A stretch of DNA of 64,000 nt, taken from the NCBI GenBank assembly GCA_014843695.1, contig CM026397.1, positions 35,623,586 through 35,687,585 on the forward strand. The letters are read 5' to 3'. This document shows, in pieces, positions 45,316 through 56,489 of this stretch (position 1 is its first letter; the number at the start of each line of letters is the position of its first letter). Below the pieces are notes generated by a model. The model saw nothing but the letters and a program-made list of their open reading frames with translations. It made no database searches and was not told where the DNA came from. The position numbers and the translations under genes are program-made. This stretch comes from Archivesica marissinica. Lineage: Eukaryota; Mollusca; Bivalvia; Venerida; Vesicomyidae.

Positions 45316-45824
45316 GTTTGAGCACACATGTTGCTTGTTTGCAATTCCCATGCGGTTTTAAAATGTGTTTGGGTGCACGTATACATACACACACACCTGC
45401 ATACCGGTATGCACTTGTGGTTTTCACCATGGCGCCTTATGAGGTTTCCGTTTTTAGATTTTAAAATAGATTTTCATAATGATGTAGCACTAGGATAATT
45501 AATTAGAAGGAAGTTTTAGTCAAAAACGACCAGCCTAACAAACTTTATTTTATTAGTCAGTGCATAATAAACCTTTAGTGACGTCATAACTCTGCGTGTA
45601 TGATGTCATCATATGTTCACCGATGGTATGATGAACTTCAGTTTATGAATATTCGGTAATCTTTCTTCTCTAAAACCTTGCCTTGTATGTTATTTCCAAC
45701 TCGCCCAATAAATTAAAATTTGTGAGACAGTTACTTATATTCTAATATTCTCTATTTTTTTAAAAATATTATCTGAACAATGTTTCTATGGTGAAGATCA
45801 TATCTACTCAGTGTGCAGTGCATG

Positions 45825-46017
45825 TATGTATGTATGTTCCATTAATGTCCAACCCCTTGCGGGGACCTAGACATGTTTTCCTGGGCATGCTTAGCCGACC
45901 ATAGTTAACCAGTACTAAGCAATGTGTGTGAGGTTCTTTGCTCAATGACACTACATACGTGGCCTGACTTGAGTATCGCACCCGGACCGACCCTCTACCA
46001 TTGGACCACGGACGCCA
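45825..46017 (-). mobile_element. tRNA-derived SINE, family B
   Basis: Minus-strand copy with the head at the right (GGCGTCCGTGGTCCAATGGT in reverse complement) and CCCCTTGCGGGGACCTAGAC at the left. The tail GCAACCGGTAGCGACG is absent. Confidence 0.7.
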
Positions 46018-46365
46018 CTCAGTGCAGCTGATCTTTGGGGTGCTATTTTTATATGTTGAAGACATGTTTGTTCTATTCAGTTTGTATTAGTGTGAAATGT
46101 TATGTTTTGTTTATTGATTGTGTATGTTTTGGGAAACAGGAACATTAATACATGTGCTATGCTTTTTTAAAATTTTTTTTTTTATCTTTTCATTTATAAT
46201 ATTTTTATTTCCATCATTATTACATGAATGTACAGTACATTAACATATTCATAGACATATAAACACTATATTATAACTCAAACTGTATTACCCATGTATA
46301 GTGCTAATATTTTATGTTTTTTTAAAAATTTGAACCAGTTTGCTTTAACTTGTTTGCAGCGCAGC

Positions 46366-46601
46366 TTAACCCTTTCAACACCACAGACCTCTAAATTGGC
46401 TTACAAAAAAGTGTAGATCCAGATGAGTCACGAGCCGTCTCATTAGGATCTGCACTTTTTTCAAGTAAAATAACTATTTTTAGGGAAAAAAATACCCATT
46501 TTGATAAATGTACTGATCCAAATGTAATTTTGTTATTAATTTATTGGTCTAAAAATATCATGGACCAGTCCATGTCAGTTACTTGGTGTTGAATGGGTTA
46601 A
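46366..46601 (-). mobile_element. MITE G, copy 2
   Basis: Inverted relative to 35355-35595. Ends TTAACCCTTTCAACACCA and TTGGTGTTGAATGGGTTAA. Inner hairpin AGTGTAGATCCAGATGAG / TCATTAGGATCTGCACTT. Confidence 0.8.
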
Positions 46602-46829
46602 AGTTAGATCATTTTACTTGTGGTGTGTAGTTCCAGGCACATCCAGTGTAACATTGCTTGACATCATTTGAAACCCGCGCTTTCATATAGGATTATGTCA
46701 TAATAATAATGTCAGAAACACAATTAAGGCACCTTCATGCAGATTGTTGCTTAGAATCCAGTATGGCTGAGATTGTATTTATATATCTGTGTACATAATT
46801 CTAAGCATATTTTGGTTTGGTATGTGTTA

Positions 46830-47215
46830 TAATACAGTAAGCTTGTAAGCTGTCCCTGTATGGATTGCTTGTGTGCAGGATATACTATGTGTTATAATAC
46901 AGTAGGCTTGTAAGCTGTCCCTGTATGGATTACTTGTGTGCAGGATATACTATGTGTTATAATACAGTAGGCTTGTAAGCTGTCCCTGTATGGATTACTT
47001 GTGTGCAGGATATACTATGTGTTATAATACAGTAAGCTTGTAAGCTGTCCCTGTATGGATTGCTTGTGTGCAGGATATACTATGTGTTATAATACAGTAA
47101 GCTTGTTGTAAGCCGTCCCTGTATGTATTGCTTGTGTGCAGGATATACTATGTGTTATAATACAGTAAGCTTGTAAGCCGTCCCTGTATGGATTGCTTGT
47201 GTGCAGGATATACTA
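46830..47215. repeat. 65-bp tandem repeat, about 6 copies
   Basis: The unit contains TATGTGTTATAATACAGTAA, GCTTGTAAGCTGTCCCTGTA and GGATTGCTTGTGTGCAGGAT. One unit has a 3-base insertion (GCTTGTTGTAAGC). Confidence 0.93.
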
Positions 47216-47588
47216 TGACACGTGTGAGTGTAATCTTACATTTATTGGCTTACCGAGAAAGCTTCTATGCAGAATATTATTTGAGTTTCAAAATATTTTT
47301 CCCAGTGTGCCAAGTGCCAACCAACCCTTCCAATTGGGTGAAATTTATTGTATATCAGAGAGAAGTTTAGAGGCCCAATTAACTGTACATGAACATAATA
47401 ATTATGTTCTGCCAGTATATGAAATTTTTGATCTTATGCGAAAATATAGAGAAATGAGGCAGATTGTGTCTCATACATCTCCTTGTTGGCTTGAACAGTT
47501 ACTAGAAATTAAGGTCTTTACTAACACTAAACAGTGATGTTATAATGGCTGTGAAATGAAGGAATCACTGTTTTGTTTTTGTGTCTAG
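47216..47588 (+). other. Intronic stretch with an open frame of unknown nature
   Basis: An open plus-strand frame continues from the 65-bp array to 47537. Its unique part reads like protein (SERSLEAQLTVHEHNNYVLP, EIFDLMRKYREMRQ), but no acceptor, phase match or family is recognised. It could be a decayed retroelement piece or chance. It lies just before the acceptor of the next CSPP1-like exon. Confidence 0.25.
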
Positions 47589-47690
47589 ACGACTGGGAAA
47601 CCAGCCATAGCCAATGTGTTTGACTACCACGAAGCTGAAAAAAGCCATATGGCAGAAAAAAGGATAGAATATAATGAGTATCTTGATAAG
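47589..47690 (+). CDS. CSPP1: CSPP1-like exon, degenerate module 3
   Basis: The acceptor TTGTGTCTAG and donor GATAAG/GTATCT bound 34 codons in phase 0-0. The product reads TTGKPAIANVFDYHEAEKSH then MAEKRIEYNEYLDK. The GLPL core is lost, but the charged helix with R-x-E-Y-N-E-Y-L is kept. Confidence 0.7.
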
Positions 47691-47820
47691 GTATCTGCCT
47701 GTGTGTGCTGCTAGAGTCTGTATCAATATCTAGATTATGTTGATGTGCTCTGCCTGTATTACTTCTATAAATGCTTCATGTACAATATTTAATAATGTCA
47801 TTTAAGGCATAAATACAGCA

Positions 47821-48661
47821 TACCGTATTTAGCTGTGTATAGTGCGCACATTTCTTACTGAAATCCTCATCCATTTTATCTACTGCGCATTATACACCAG
47901 TACAGACATCAGGACATTTTTTCCGAACCAAAATTTCGTGAAAAAACTGAAATTCGACCCGAACGGCCCACAGTCATTCTATAAGTTGTTACATTCGACA
48001 ATCGTTATAAACTAGCTGTTGAAACCAGTTGCCGATAGTCTATATAAATAAATCAAATGAATAAGACCACAAAATTAGCATATATTTCGTTTATTTTGGC
48101 AAACTTTGATGAATTTAATTGAAAAGGTAAATGCATAAAAAAATGGCGATTTGATAACATCACGTGGTTTTATTGTATGTAATATTTCCCGTACTTTTCG
48201 CGTACTTCGCCGTACAATGTACAATGCATTGCATAAAAAAAAAACTTTTTTGGCTGCAGTATTTCAATTGATTGTAGCGATAATTAATTTCGACAAACCT
48301 TTCACAATGGGTCCCAGTTAATTAGGTAGGCTTCACGTGTTGAGAAGTTTGAGCATTTGCTGACATGTTTGAGAACGTGTTGAGATGTTTGAGAACGTGT
48401 TGAGATGTTTGAGAACGTGTCGAGAAATTTGAGCAGGTGTGCCCGAGTGCGATGAGGTATATCTCGAGTGATTAATATAAGTTGTAAAAATCACGGAGCA
48501 CAATTTTTAGCGATTTTTGAGAAATGTTAAATTTTGACTTGGAAAATTGCGTTTTTCACGTGCGCAGTATACATAGGAACTCAGTTTTTCCTCCGATTTT
48601 CGTGCCAGATCGTGGGTGCGCACTATACACGGTAGCGCACTATACACAGCTAAATACGGTA
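47821..48661. mobile_element. Non-autonomous DNA transposon with 27-bp perfect TIRs
   Basis: Begins TACCGTATTTAGCTGTGTAT and ends with its reverse complement. The TIR inner part (GTATAGTGCGC) is repeated inward at the right end. 841 bp, no transposase frame. A GAGAACGTGTTGAGATGTTT tandem repeat (about 4 units, 48360-48425) and a SINE D/E tail fragment (48466-48498) lie inside. The superfamily is not assigned. Confidence 0.7.
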
Positions 48662-49695
48662 GTCCTTTTGTATTACATTTATTTTATTACTTAGACCCAG
48701 ATTTTATAACAAAAATTGGGCTCTAGATTGTAACAGCTACTTTTGAGATGCAAGACTTACTTCCCTTGACTACTCTTTATTGGAAACAAGAAAATGTGGA
48801 CTTGTGCTATTTACATTGTATTTAAATTACTTTCTATGTCGTTCCTGTGCTGTAATATAGTTTTCCAAAATGGCGGTACCAAAAACTACAAATTTTTCAA
48901 ACTTGTCCCATATTATGCATACGGTATATCAATTGAAAGTAGAATGATGCTCTAAGCTTTAATTTGGTACTATATTGATTTGTCGGAAACATTGTTATCC
49001 GAATATATAAATATTTATTTCCTCCCACAGACCTGTTGCTAAATTACGAAATCATCGAACTATAACTTGTAAATGACAAAAAGTACAAAATAATAATTGA
49101 TTATGTTGATAAACTCAATGGTTGAGTTATTTTAAGGAATGAATCACGGATTAATAGTTTTCATCGCAGTATGAACGGTATGAGCCCGAAGGACAGATCT
49201 ACATAATAACTATACATGTACTTAAAATCTGAATAATTTATGATAATTTAAGAAATTATTAAATATTTCTAGTAATGCACTCGGTGTACAGATCATTCTA
49301 ATAATCCGCTCTAAAGAATATCTAGGTGTGTACATGTAGTACATTTTAATCATCCATTAGAATATCTCTCTGTGTGCTACTGGTACACATTCTAATTATC
49401 CGCCCATTAGAATAATCTACGCCCCATGCTTTAAGTGATAATAATATTAAAAGTATAATTTAACCAATAATATTACATTTTGCCATTTTCATATTTTATC
49501 TTTGTTTGAGTGAATATAATTTTACATTTCTGAAATATACTAGTCTTAGTAAGAAAGATAACTCTATATTATTTCATATACTCATGACACAAATTTCTAT
49601 CTGTTTGTGTCACCCTGCTGAAGACAATCATTATCCCTAGTTTTCATCTGCACCTGTAAATGTATGATCCTTGAATGTTCTTAATTTGTATTTGT
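48662..49695. other. Intron sequence, nothing recognised
   Basis: AT-rich. A block with ATTAGAATATCT / ATTCTAATAATCCGC is loosely repeated at 49290-49430. No exon found. Confidence 0.4.
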
Positions 49696-49704
49696 TGGAA
49701 CATG

Positions 49705-50020
49705 CAGGAAAACATGAGCCTGTGTTCCTTCTGTATGTACGATGTCCGGGTCAAGGTTGTGAAGGATGACCTTAATGTTTGTGTTAGAACATGAGCCTGT
49801 GTTCCTTCTGTATGTACGATGTCCGGGTCAAGGTTGTGAAGGATGACCTTGATGTTTGTGTTAGAACATGAGCCTGTATTCCTTCTGTATGTACGATGTC
49901 CGGGTCAAGGTTGTGAAGGATGACCTTGATGTTTGTGTTAGAACATGAGCCTGTATTCCTTCTGTATGTACGATGTCCGGGTCAAGGTTGTGAAGGATGA
50001 CCTTGATGTTTGTGTTAGTT
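49705..50020. repeat. 77-bp tandem repeat, 4 copies
   Basis: The unit contains GAACATGAGCCTGTGTTCCT, GTACGATGTCCGGGTCAAGG and TTGTGAAGGATGACCTTGAT. Confidence 0.95.
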
Positions 50021-50079
50021 TTGACAGTACTTAAGGTAGACCTACCAAATAGGTTTAAAATATACAAAACAAATGAAGT

Positions 50080-52205
50080 TGAAGGTATACAAGGGAGAAG
50101 TTTAAGGTATAAACGGGAAAAGTTGAAGATATATTAGGGAGAAGTTGAAGGTATACTAGGGAGAAGTTGAAGGTATTTTAGGGAGAAGTTTATCGTATGA
50201 ATGTATACTAGGGAGAAGTTGAAGGTATTCTAGGGAGACGTTTACGGTATACTAGGGAGACGTTTATGGTATACAAGGGAGACGTTTACGGTATACTAGG
50301 AAGAAATTTACTGTATGCTAGGGAGATGTTTACGGTATGCTAGGGAGACGTTTATGGTATACAAGGGAGACGTTTACGGTATACTAGGAAGAAATTTACT
50401 GTATGCTAGGGAGATGTTTACGGTATGCTAGGGAGACGTTTATGGTATGCTAGGGAGATGTTTACGGTATGCTAGGGAGATGTTTATGGTATGCTAGGGA
50501 GATGTTTACGGTATGCTAGGGAGACGTTTATGGTATGCTAGGGAGACGTTTATGGTATGCTAGGGAGATGTTTACGGTATGCTAGGGAGATGTTTATGGT
50601 ATGCTAGGGAGATGTTTATGGTATGCTAGGGAGATGTTTATGGTATGCTAGGGAGATGTTTACGGTATGCTAGGGAGATGTTTACGGTATGCTATGGAGA
50701 TGTTTACGGTATGCTATGGAGATGTTTAGGTATGCTAGGGAGACGTTTATGGTATGCTAGGGAGACGTTTATGGTATGCTAGGGAGACGTTTATGGTATG
50801 CTAGGGAGATGTTTACGGTATGCTAGGGAGACTTTTACGGTATGCTAGGGAGATGTTTACGGTATACTAGGAAGAAATTTACTGTATGCTAGGGAGATGT
50901 TTACGGTATGCTAGGGAGATGTTTACGGTATGCTAGGGAGATGTTTACGGTATGCTAGGGAGATGTTTACGGTATGCTAGGGAGATGTTTATGGTATGCT
51001 ATGGAGACGTTTATGGTATGCTAGGGAGACGTTTATGGTATGCTAGGGAGACGTTTATGGTATGCTAGGGAGACGTTTATGGTATGCTAGGGAGATGTTT
51101 ACGGTATGCTAGGGAGATGTTTATGGTATGCTAGGGAGATGTTTATGGTATGCTAGGGAGATGTTTATGGTATGCTAGGGAGATGTTTACGGTATGCTAG
51201 GGAGATGTTTACGGTATGCTATGGAGATGTTTATGGTATGCTAGGGAGACGTTTATGGTATGCTAGGGAGACGTTTATGGTATGCTAGGGAGATGTTTAT
51301 GGTATGCTAGGGAGATGTTTACGGTATGCTAGGGAGACTTTTACGGTATGCTAGGGAGATGTTTACGGTATACTAGGAAGAAATTTACTGTATGCTAGGG
51401 AGATGTTTACGGTATGCTAGGGAGATGTTTATGGTATGCTAGGGAGATGTTTACGGTATGCTAGGGAGATGTTTACGGTATGCTAGGGAGATGCTTACGG
51501 TATGCTAGGGAGATGTTTACGGTATGCTAGGGAGATGTTTATGGTATGCTATGGAGACGTTTATGGTATGCTAGGGAGATGTTTACGGTATGCTAGGGAG
51601 ATGTTTACGGTATGCTAGGGAGATGTTTATGGTATGCTAGGGAGACGTTTATGGTATGCTATGGAGATGTTTATGGTATGCTAGGGAGATGTTTATGGTA
51701 TGCTAGGGAGATGTTTATGGTATGCTAGGGAGATGTTTATGGTATGCTAAGGAGATGTTTACGGTATGCTAGGGAGATGTTTACGGTATGCTATGGAGAT
51801 GTTTATGGTATGCTATGGAGATGTTTATGGTATGCTAGGGAGACGTTTATGGTATGCTAGGGAGATGTTTATGGTATGCTAGGGAGATGTTTATGGTATG
51901 CTAGGGAGATGTTTATGGTATGCTATGGAGACGTTTATGGTATGCTAGGGAGATGTTTATGGTATGCTAGGGAGATGTTTACGGTATGCTAGGGAGATGT
52001 TTACGGTATGCTAGGGAGATGTTTATGGTATGCTATGGAGACGTTTATGGTATGCTAGGGAGATGTTTATGGTATGCTAGGGAGATGTTTACAGTATGCT
52101 AGGGAGATGTTTATGGTATGCTAGGGAGATGTTTACGGTATGCTAGGGAGATGTTTACGGTATGCTAGGGAGACGTTTATGGTATGCTAGGGAGATGTTT
52201 AAGAT
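50080..52205. repeat. 22-bp tandem repeat, about 96 copies
   Basis: The unit is GGTATGCTAGGGAGATGTTTAC or its variants (GACGTTTAT, CTATGGAG, ACTAGGAAGAAATTTACTG). The left edge (50080-50290) is diverged. Rare variant units (AGGAAGAAATTTACTG) recur at spaced positions (about 50297, 50389, 50869, 51371), marking duplicated multi-unit blocks. Confidence 0.96.
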
Positions 52206-52458
52206 GTACAAGCGAGAAGGTTTTCAATGTAGAAGTGTGTTGACTCAGTCAAGTATATATATTATATTCTATGTGAAAATTTGAACCCGAAATAGTGAGA
52301 ACTGAGACACAACAGGGAGTCTAGTTTTCCCCCAAATCCTACTCTAGCTTGAACACCTTTTTAGCAGCTTGCACATATCATAGAATTATACTTAGCCAGT
52401 GCCATAGTTAGTTATTTAACATTAGCCCATAAAATGATGACTAAATTGGACTGAATGT

Positions 52459-52890
52459 GCAAACAACATAGATCAAGATCAGCCTTGGTTATCTATGCTG
52501 TATGTTATTCAGCCAAGTGTTGTAGCTCCACTATCTGAATAGCAAACAACATAGATCAAGATCAGCCTTGTTTATCTATGCTGTATGCTATTTAGCTAAG
52601 TGTTTTAGCTCCAATATTTGAATAGCAAGCAACATAGATCAAGATCAGCCTTGTTTATCTATGCTGTATGTTATTCAGCCAAGTGTTGTAGCTCCACTAT
52701 CTGAATAGCAAACAACATAGATCAAGATCAGCCTTGTTTATCTATGCTGTATGTTATTCAGCCAAGTGTTGTAGCTCCACTATTTGAATAGCAAGCAACA
52801 TAGATCAAGATCAGCCTTGTTTATCTATGCTGTATGTTATTCAGCCAAGTGTTGTAGCTCCACTATCTGAATAGCAAACAACATAGATCC
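52459..52890. repeat. 83-bp tandem array derived from a MITE hairpin, 5 full copies
   Basis: The unit starts GCAAACAACATAGATCAAGA and holds the complementary TTATCTATGCTGTATG, so each unit can fold as a hairpin. Copy starts at 52459, 52542, 52625, 52708 and 52791 are exactly 83 bp apart, with a sixth partial copy at 52874. It is related to the MITE at 18021 and ends in a region with AAGGGTTAATG. Confidence 0.9.
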
Positions 52891-53044
52891 TGAGAACGTG
52901 ACGTCTGCTCTGACTGCATGCTGTCTGCAAAAGCGACTATAGTCGTGGTTAGCACGGTAAGGGTTAATGATTGTAATATTGTATTGTTAAATTTTAAGAA
53001 GATTTTTCTTTTTGTTATATTTAAGAAATAATATATCGTCTGTC

Positions 53045-53104
53045 GTTCTTATGCGTAGAAATATATCACTCAGGCCTTCGTGATATATTTCTACGCATAA
53101 GAAC
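53045..53104. repeat. Perfect 25-bp palindrome with a 10-base loop
   Basis: The left arm 53045-53069 (begins GTTCTTATGCGTAGAA) is the exact reverse complement of 53080-53104. It sits just outside the TIR element at 53115. Confidence 0.9.
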
Positions 53105-53114
53105 TTCAAACTCG

Positions 53115-53574
53115 GGTTATTCTGCGATATACCACGGTTGATACTTATTATTTGGATTCTAACACGACTTACTTCTAATAATTTTATTCGAGAATCAGAG
53201 GAGTATTTTCTTTAACCGCCGTTCATTTGGCTTTTGAAATTTCCTCCCGTGTAAGGGGTGATGACGTTATTTTTTATGGAAAATATCAATCTAGTGCATA
53301 AATGAACAAAAGTTGTAACTGATCAATAATTTTATTTATTTTGTCAAATAAAACTGTACAGAATAGTAACTGAAACGTTACTTAACAGAAAAACAAGACG
53401 GACAAGAGATTATCTGATTCTAAAAATAGCTCACTTCCGCGAATTCCCGCGGTAGTATTTTACAAACATCACGTGACTTTCATTCATAAAACTTTACACA
53501 CATTGTATAAATGGAATAGCCAAAACACGGCGCGCGCGCAGCATAGTTCAAGGTAGATATATCGCAGAATAACC
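53115..53574. mobile_element. Element bounded by 17-bp inverted repeats
   Basis: GGTTATTCTGCGATATA at the left and TATATCGCAGAATAACC at the right, about 460 bp apart. The interior has no coding frame and holds a small CpG cluster (GGCGCGCGCGCAGC) at about 53529. Confidence 0.55.
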
Positions 53575-53785
53575 AGAGGTAGATTTTACTTTACAAGTAT
53601 GTATGTTATTAGCTGTGTCGTGTTATATTTATAAATATTTACCAGAGTTACAGCCCCTGAAAATTATGAAAGTATACATTGTTTCTAAAATCAGCCAATT
53701 TCGCTCACCCACATGGTTCGCTGGCGGCGAGGATAAATAAACTCAATCATCTAATTTCAAGGCTTTTAATCCAATGAGTGGGGAC

Positions 53786-54035
53786 CTCCTTGGCTGAATG
53801 GTTACGGTCATTGACTTCAAATCATGTGCCCCTCACTGTTGTAGGTTCAAACCCCACTGGGGAGTATCAAATTATTTCATATAATCGAGCTGGTTTGCGG
53901 CAGGTCGGTGGTTCGACCCGGGTGCTCGTCCTTGCCTGCAATACTGCTCGGAGGGACACCAGGGGTGATTCTCCACCTATAATAGCTTGAGAGTCGCCTT
54001 ATGACCTAAGCTGGTCTTAATAGCGAGATGGTTGT
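53786..54035 (+). mobile_element. tRNA-derived SINE, family F, full length
   Basis: Head CCTCCTTGGCTGAATGGTTA and B-box TAGGTTCAAACCCCACTGGG, then GTCGGTGGTTCGACCCGGGT and GAGAGTCGCCTTATGACCTA. A plus-strand ORF across it is a shadow. Confidence 0.75.
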
Positions 54036-54201
54036 AATATACAGGTGGTCTTTCTGAGGGTGTTTACTATACTTGGATCAGGTGGCAAAATATTGCTGAA
54101 TCATTATTATTTCCCCCCAAAGTCTGTATTTCATCCGCCACAATCCAGCCATTGTAACTTGGTGTTACCTGGTACTAATTCTAAATCTACATGGTTAGTC
54201 A

Positions 54202-54470
54202 GTCCGCCTCCGTGGTCGAGTGGTTTAAGGTCGCTGACTTGTATACCACTGTAACCTATCATCACTGATGGTCATGGGTTCGAGCCCCGCTCAGACCGTG
54301 TCTTATTTATATGAAAAAGTTGGCAGTTTCTTACGGAGGTTGGTGCACCCAAGTACTGGTTAACCACTGGAGCCTGCCCAGGAAAGGTGTTGTTAGGTAA
54401 ACTGCCCGCCTGCGATATAGCCCAAAATGGTGCTGATGCAGGCGTAAAACCCGAAACATAACATAACATG
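54202..54470 (+). mobile_element. tRNA-derived SINE, family A, full length
   Basis: Same head, body and CATAACATAACATGG tail as at 32010. Followed directly by a family E head. Confidence 0.8.
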
Positions 54471-54472
54471 GT

Positions 54473-54600
54473 TAGTCATGATGGCGCAGTGGTAGCACAT
54501 TCGCTTTCAGTTGAGAGAGTCAAAGCTTTGTGCCCAGCTGTAGTCATTACGATTGTGTTCTTAGGCAAGGAACTTAATTCCACTCTCTTTCTAGGTGGGT
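54473..54600 (+). mobile_element. SINE family E, 3'-truncated
   Basis: ATGATGGCGCAGTGGTAGCA head and TGTTCTTAGGCAAGGAACTT body. The tail is missing. Confidence 0.6.
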
Positions 54601-54789
54601 TACATAGGGATTGAGTATGTCCCAAAATAAGAAAGGGACCTGCTAAGCATAATCAGAAATTGATTGTTCAGCAGTATAAAGTAGAAATAGAAATTGTGCA
54701 GAAGCAGGTGCTCAAAATGTGACTCCAAAACAAGAAATGAAATGAGTAGAAGACTGATTTAGTGTAAGCATCAGCTGTATTAGCGATGA

Positions 54790-54845
54790 TGATGATTCAG
54801 TTTATTTATCCTCGCCTCCGGCGAACCATATAGGCGAGCGTACTA
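54790..54845 (-). mobile_element. SINE-tail-like fragment
   Basis: TTTATTTATCCTCGCCTCCG with GCGAACCATATAGGCGAGCG resembles the B/C tail. Its complement-like mate (GGCGGCGAGGATAAATAAAC) is at about 53725. Confidence 0.4.
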
Positions 54846-54879
54846 AGATGATTATTCCTCTGTGTTGCTTATGTTGACA

Positions 54880-55340
54880 TCCTCAGATGGCTACTTCTTT
54901 CCGTGCCAGGGTGACAAGGCCTGGTCTGTACGTGGTCCCTTGTAGGGCCACCCTCCTCACTGTTGGTCACCCCGCAGCAGCATTTATACAGATCTGGCAG
55001 TTAGACATCTGGTCGTCGATTGTCACTCAGGGGAGCGTGGATGCCACGATCGTTGCCGCTCCCTCAGGTCCGCCGTCTCGTCTATCCGCCGGAGAAGTAA
55101 AAGGAGGAGAGGGATAGAAGAAGCCAGCGAAGATATAGTGTCTATTAGCACTATCTAGAAGAGACGGCGGATCTGTCCTAATGTGCCACAGCCGTGGGTC
55201 CACATGCTGGCGAGCCTCCCCCTTCGCAAGATCGACGAGCAGAAGATCCCAGAATCCTACGCTGCTGCTGCGGGATGTGCCCCGGTCACGACGTGCACGT
55301 CGGCCGGGTGTATTAGCTTACTATCTAATAGAGGTATTAA
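54880..55340. other. GC-rich stretch, possible retroelement fragment
   Basis: Base composition is much more GC-rich than anything nearby (e.g. CCGCCGTCTCGTCTATCCGC, GGTCACGACGTGCACGTCGG). Interrupted open frames: one starts at 54887 (76 codons), others at 55181-55440. No family recognised. It may be a decayed transposable element or a foreign insertion in the CSPP1-like intron. Confidence 0.4.
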
Positions 55341-55414
55341 GTTTGTTACATCTCGGTACAATGCTTGTTGCTTTGTTACTTGTACCTTGTTCTTTAACAT
55401 AGAAAAAACTGCAG

Positions 55415-55528
55415 TCCAAAAGGCATATAGTGACCCCTGAGCAGGGGATGTTTGTGGGACCAGATCAGGCAGACAGAGACAGGGATATCAAGGAGAAAAA
55501 TCGCAAAAACAGACTGGCATTGGAACAG
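55415..55528 (+). CDS. CSPP1: CSPP1-like exon (degenerate module)
   Basis: The acceptor AAACTGCAG (AG at 55413-55414) and donor GAACAG/GTAGAT bound 38 codons in phase 0-0: SKRHIVTPEQGMFVGPDQAD, then RDRDIKEKNRKNRLALEQ. It has the layout of the GLPL modules, with MFVGPD in place of GLPLG and a charged helix after it. An alternative upstream acceptor (TTAACATAG, 55402) would add K-K-L-Q in frame. Confidence 0.65.
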
Positions 55529-55529
55529 G

Positions 55530-56489
55530 TAGATGCCAATGATGTCAAACCGAGTAGGACATAGCCCCTTCAGACAGTAACCACTTCACTGAAAATTGCA
55601 ATGGTGGACATTAGTCCCTTTGCCAGTTGCAATGGTGATCTTTGGCATGTTCTTATTGACACAATTAATACATACATTTGACCATTATATAAAAGTTTAC
55701 AGAAATATTTTGTTTGTAAGTAATTAAGAAATAGTTTGTTCTAATAGTCTATGTCTAATTGCCGAGGGATATTGTTCGTCCTTGCAATTTTGTGAAAGTG
55801 TACGAATATCAGTGAAGGGTATGCTGTCCGGAGGGCATTGAAGTCTGTATCCCTGACAATACTACCCTATTAGTAACTACTGTTGTCAATAAGTGACTAT
55901 GTTATGGTGTTATTGATGAGTGAACATATTTGCCTGTATCCCTGACAATACTACCCTATTAGTAACTACTGTTGTCAATAAGTGACTATGTTATGGTGTT
56001 ATTGATGAGTGAACATATTTGCCTGTATCCATGACAATACTACTCTATTAGTATCTACTGTTGTCAATAAGTGACTATGTTATGGTGTTATTGATGAGTG
56101 AACACATTTGTAATTGTTGGCTGCTTCTGCTGCAATGAAACGATTTGATGAAATCATGCGTGTCTCCTTCATTATTAATTTTAGCTACTGTTATAAATAG
56201 CTTGAAGCTGATTCAAATTATTGAATATATTTTATATTACAGATCATTTTATTGATCTATTATTTACTGTACAACAAACACAGAAGTTTAGACCTTTTCC
56301 TGATAATAATCCTGAACTAATAATTCTATTTCATCATTGTATTTCACTGTGTTGTCTACATTTTGTAGCTCTTGAATCAGTCTGAAAACTAGTAATATTT
56401 GTATAAAATTAAAGTAATTATTGTTGTAGTTGTTTTTGTAATGCACTGTTGCTGCTGTAAGAATGCGACATACCTTTTCAATATTGTAG
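55530..56489. other. Intron with an 89-bp triplication
   Basis: Three copies of a unit with GTATCCCTGACAATACTACC and GTGACTATGTTATGGTGTTA lie at about 55846-56110. The rest is AT-rich with no exon seen. Confidence 0.8.
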
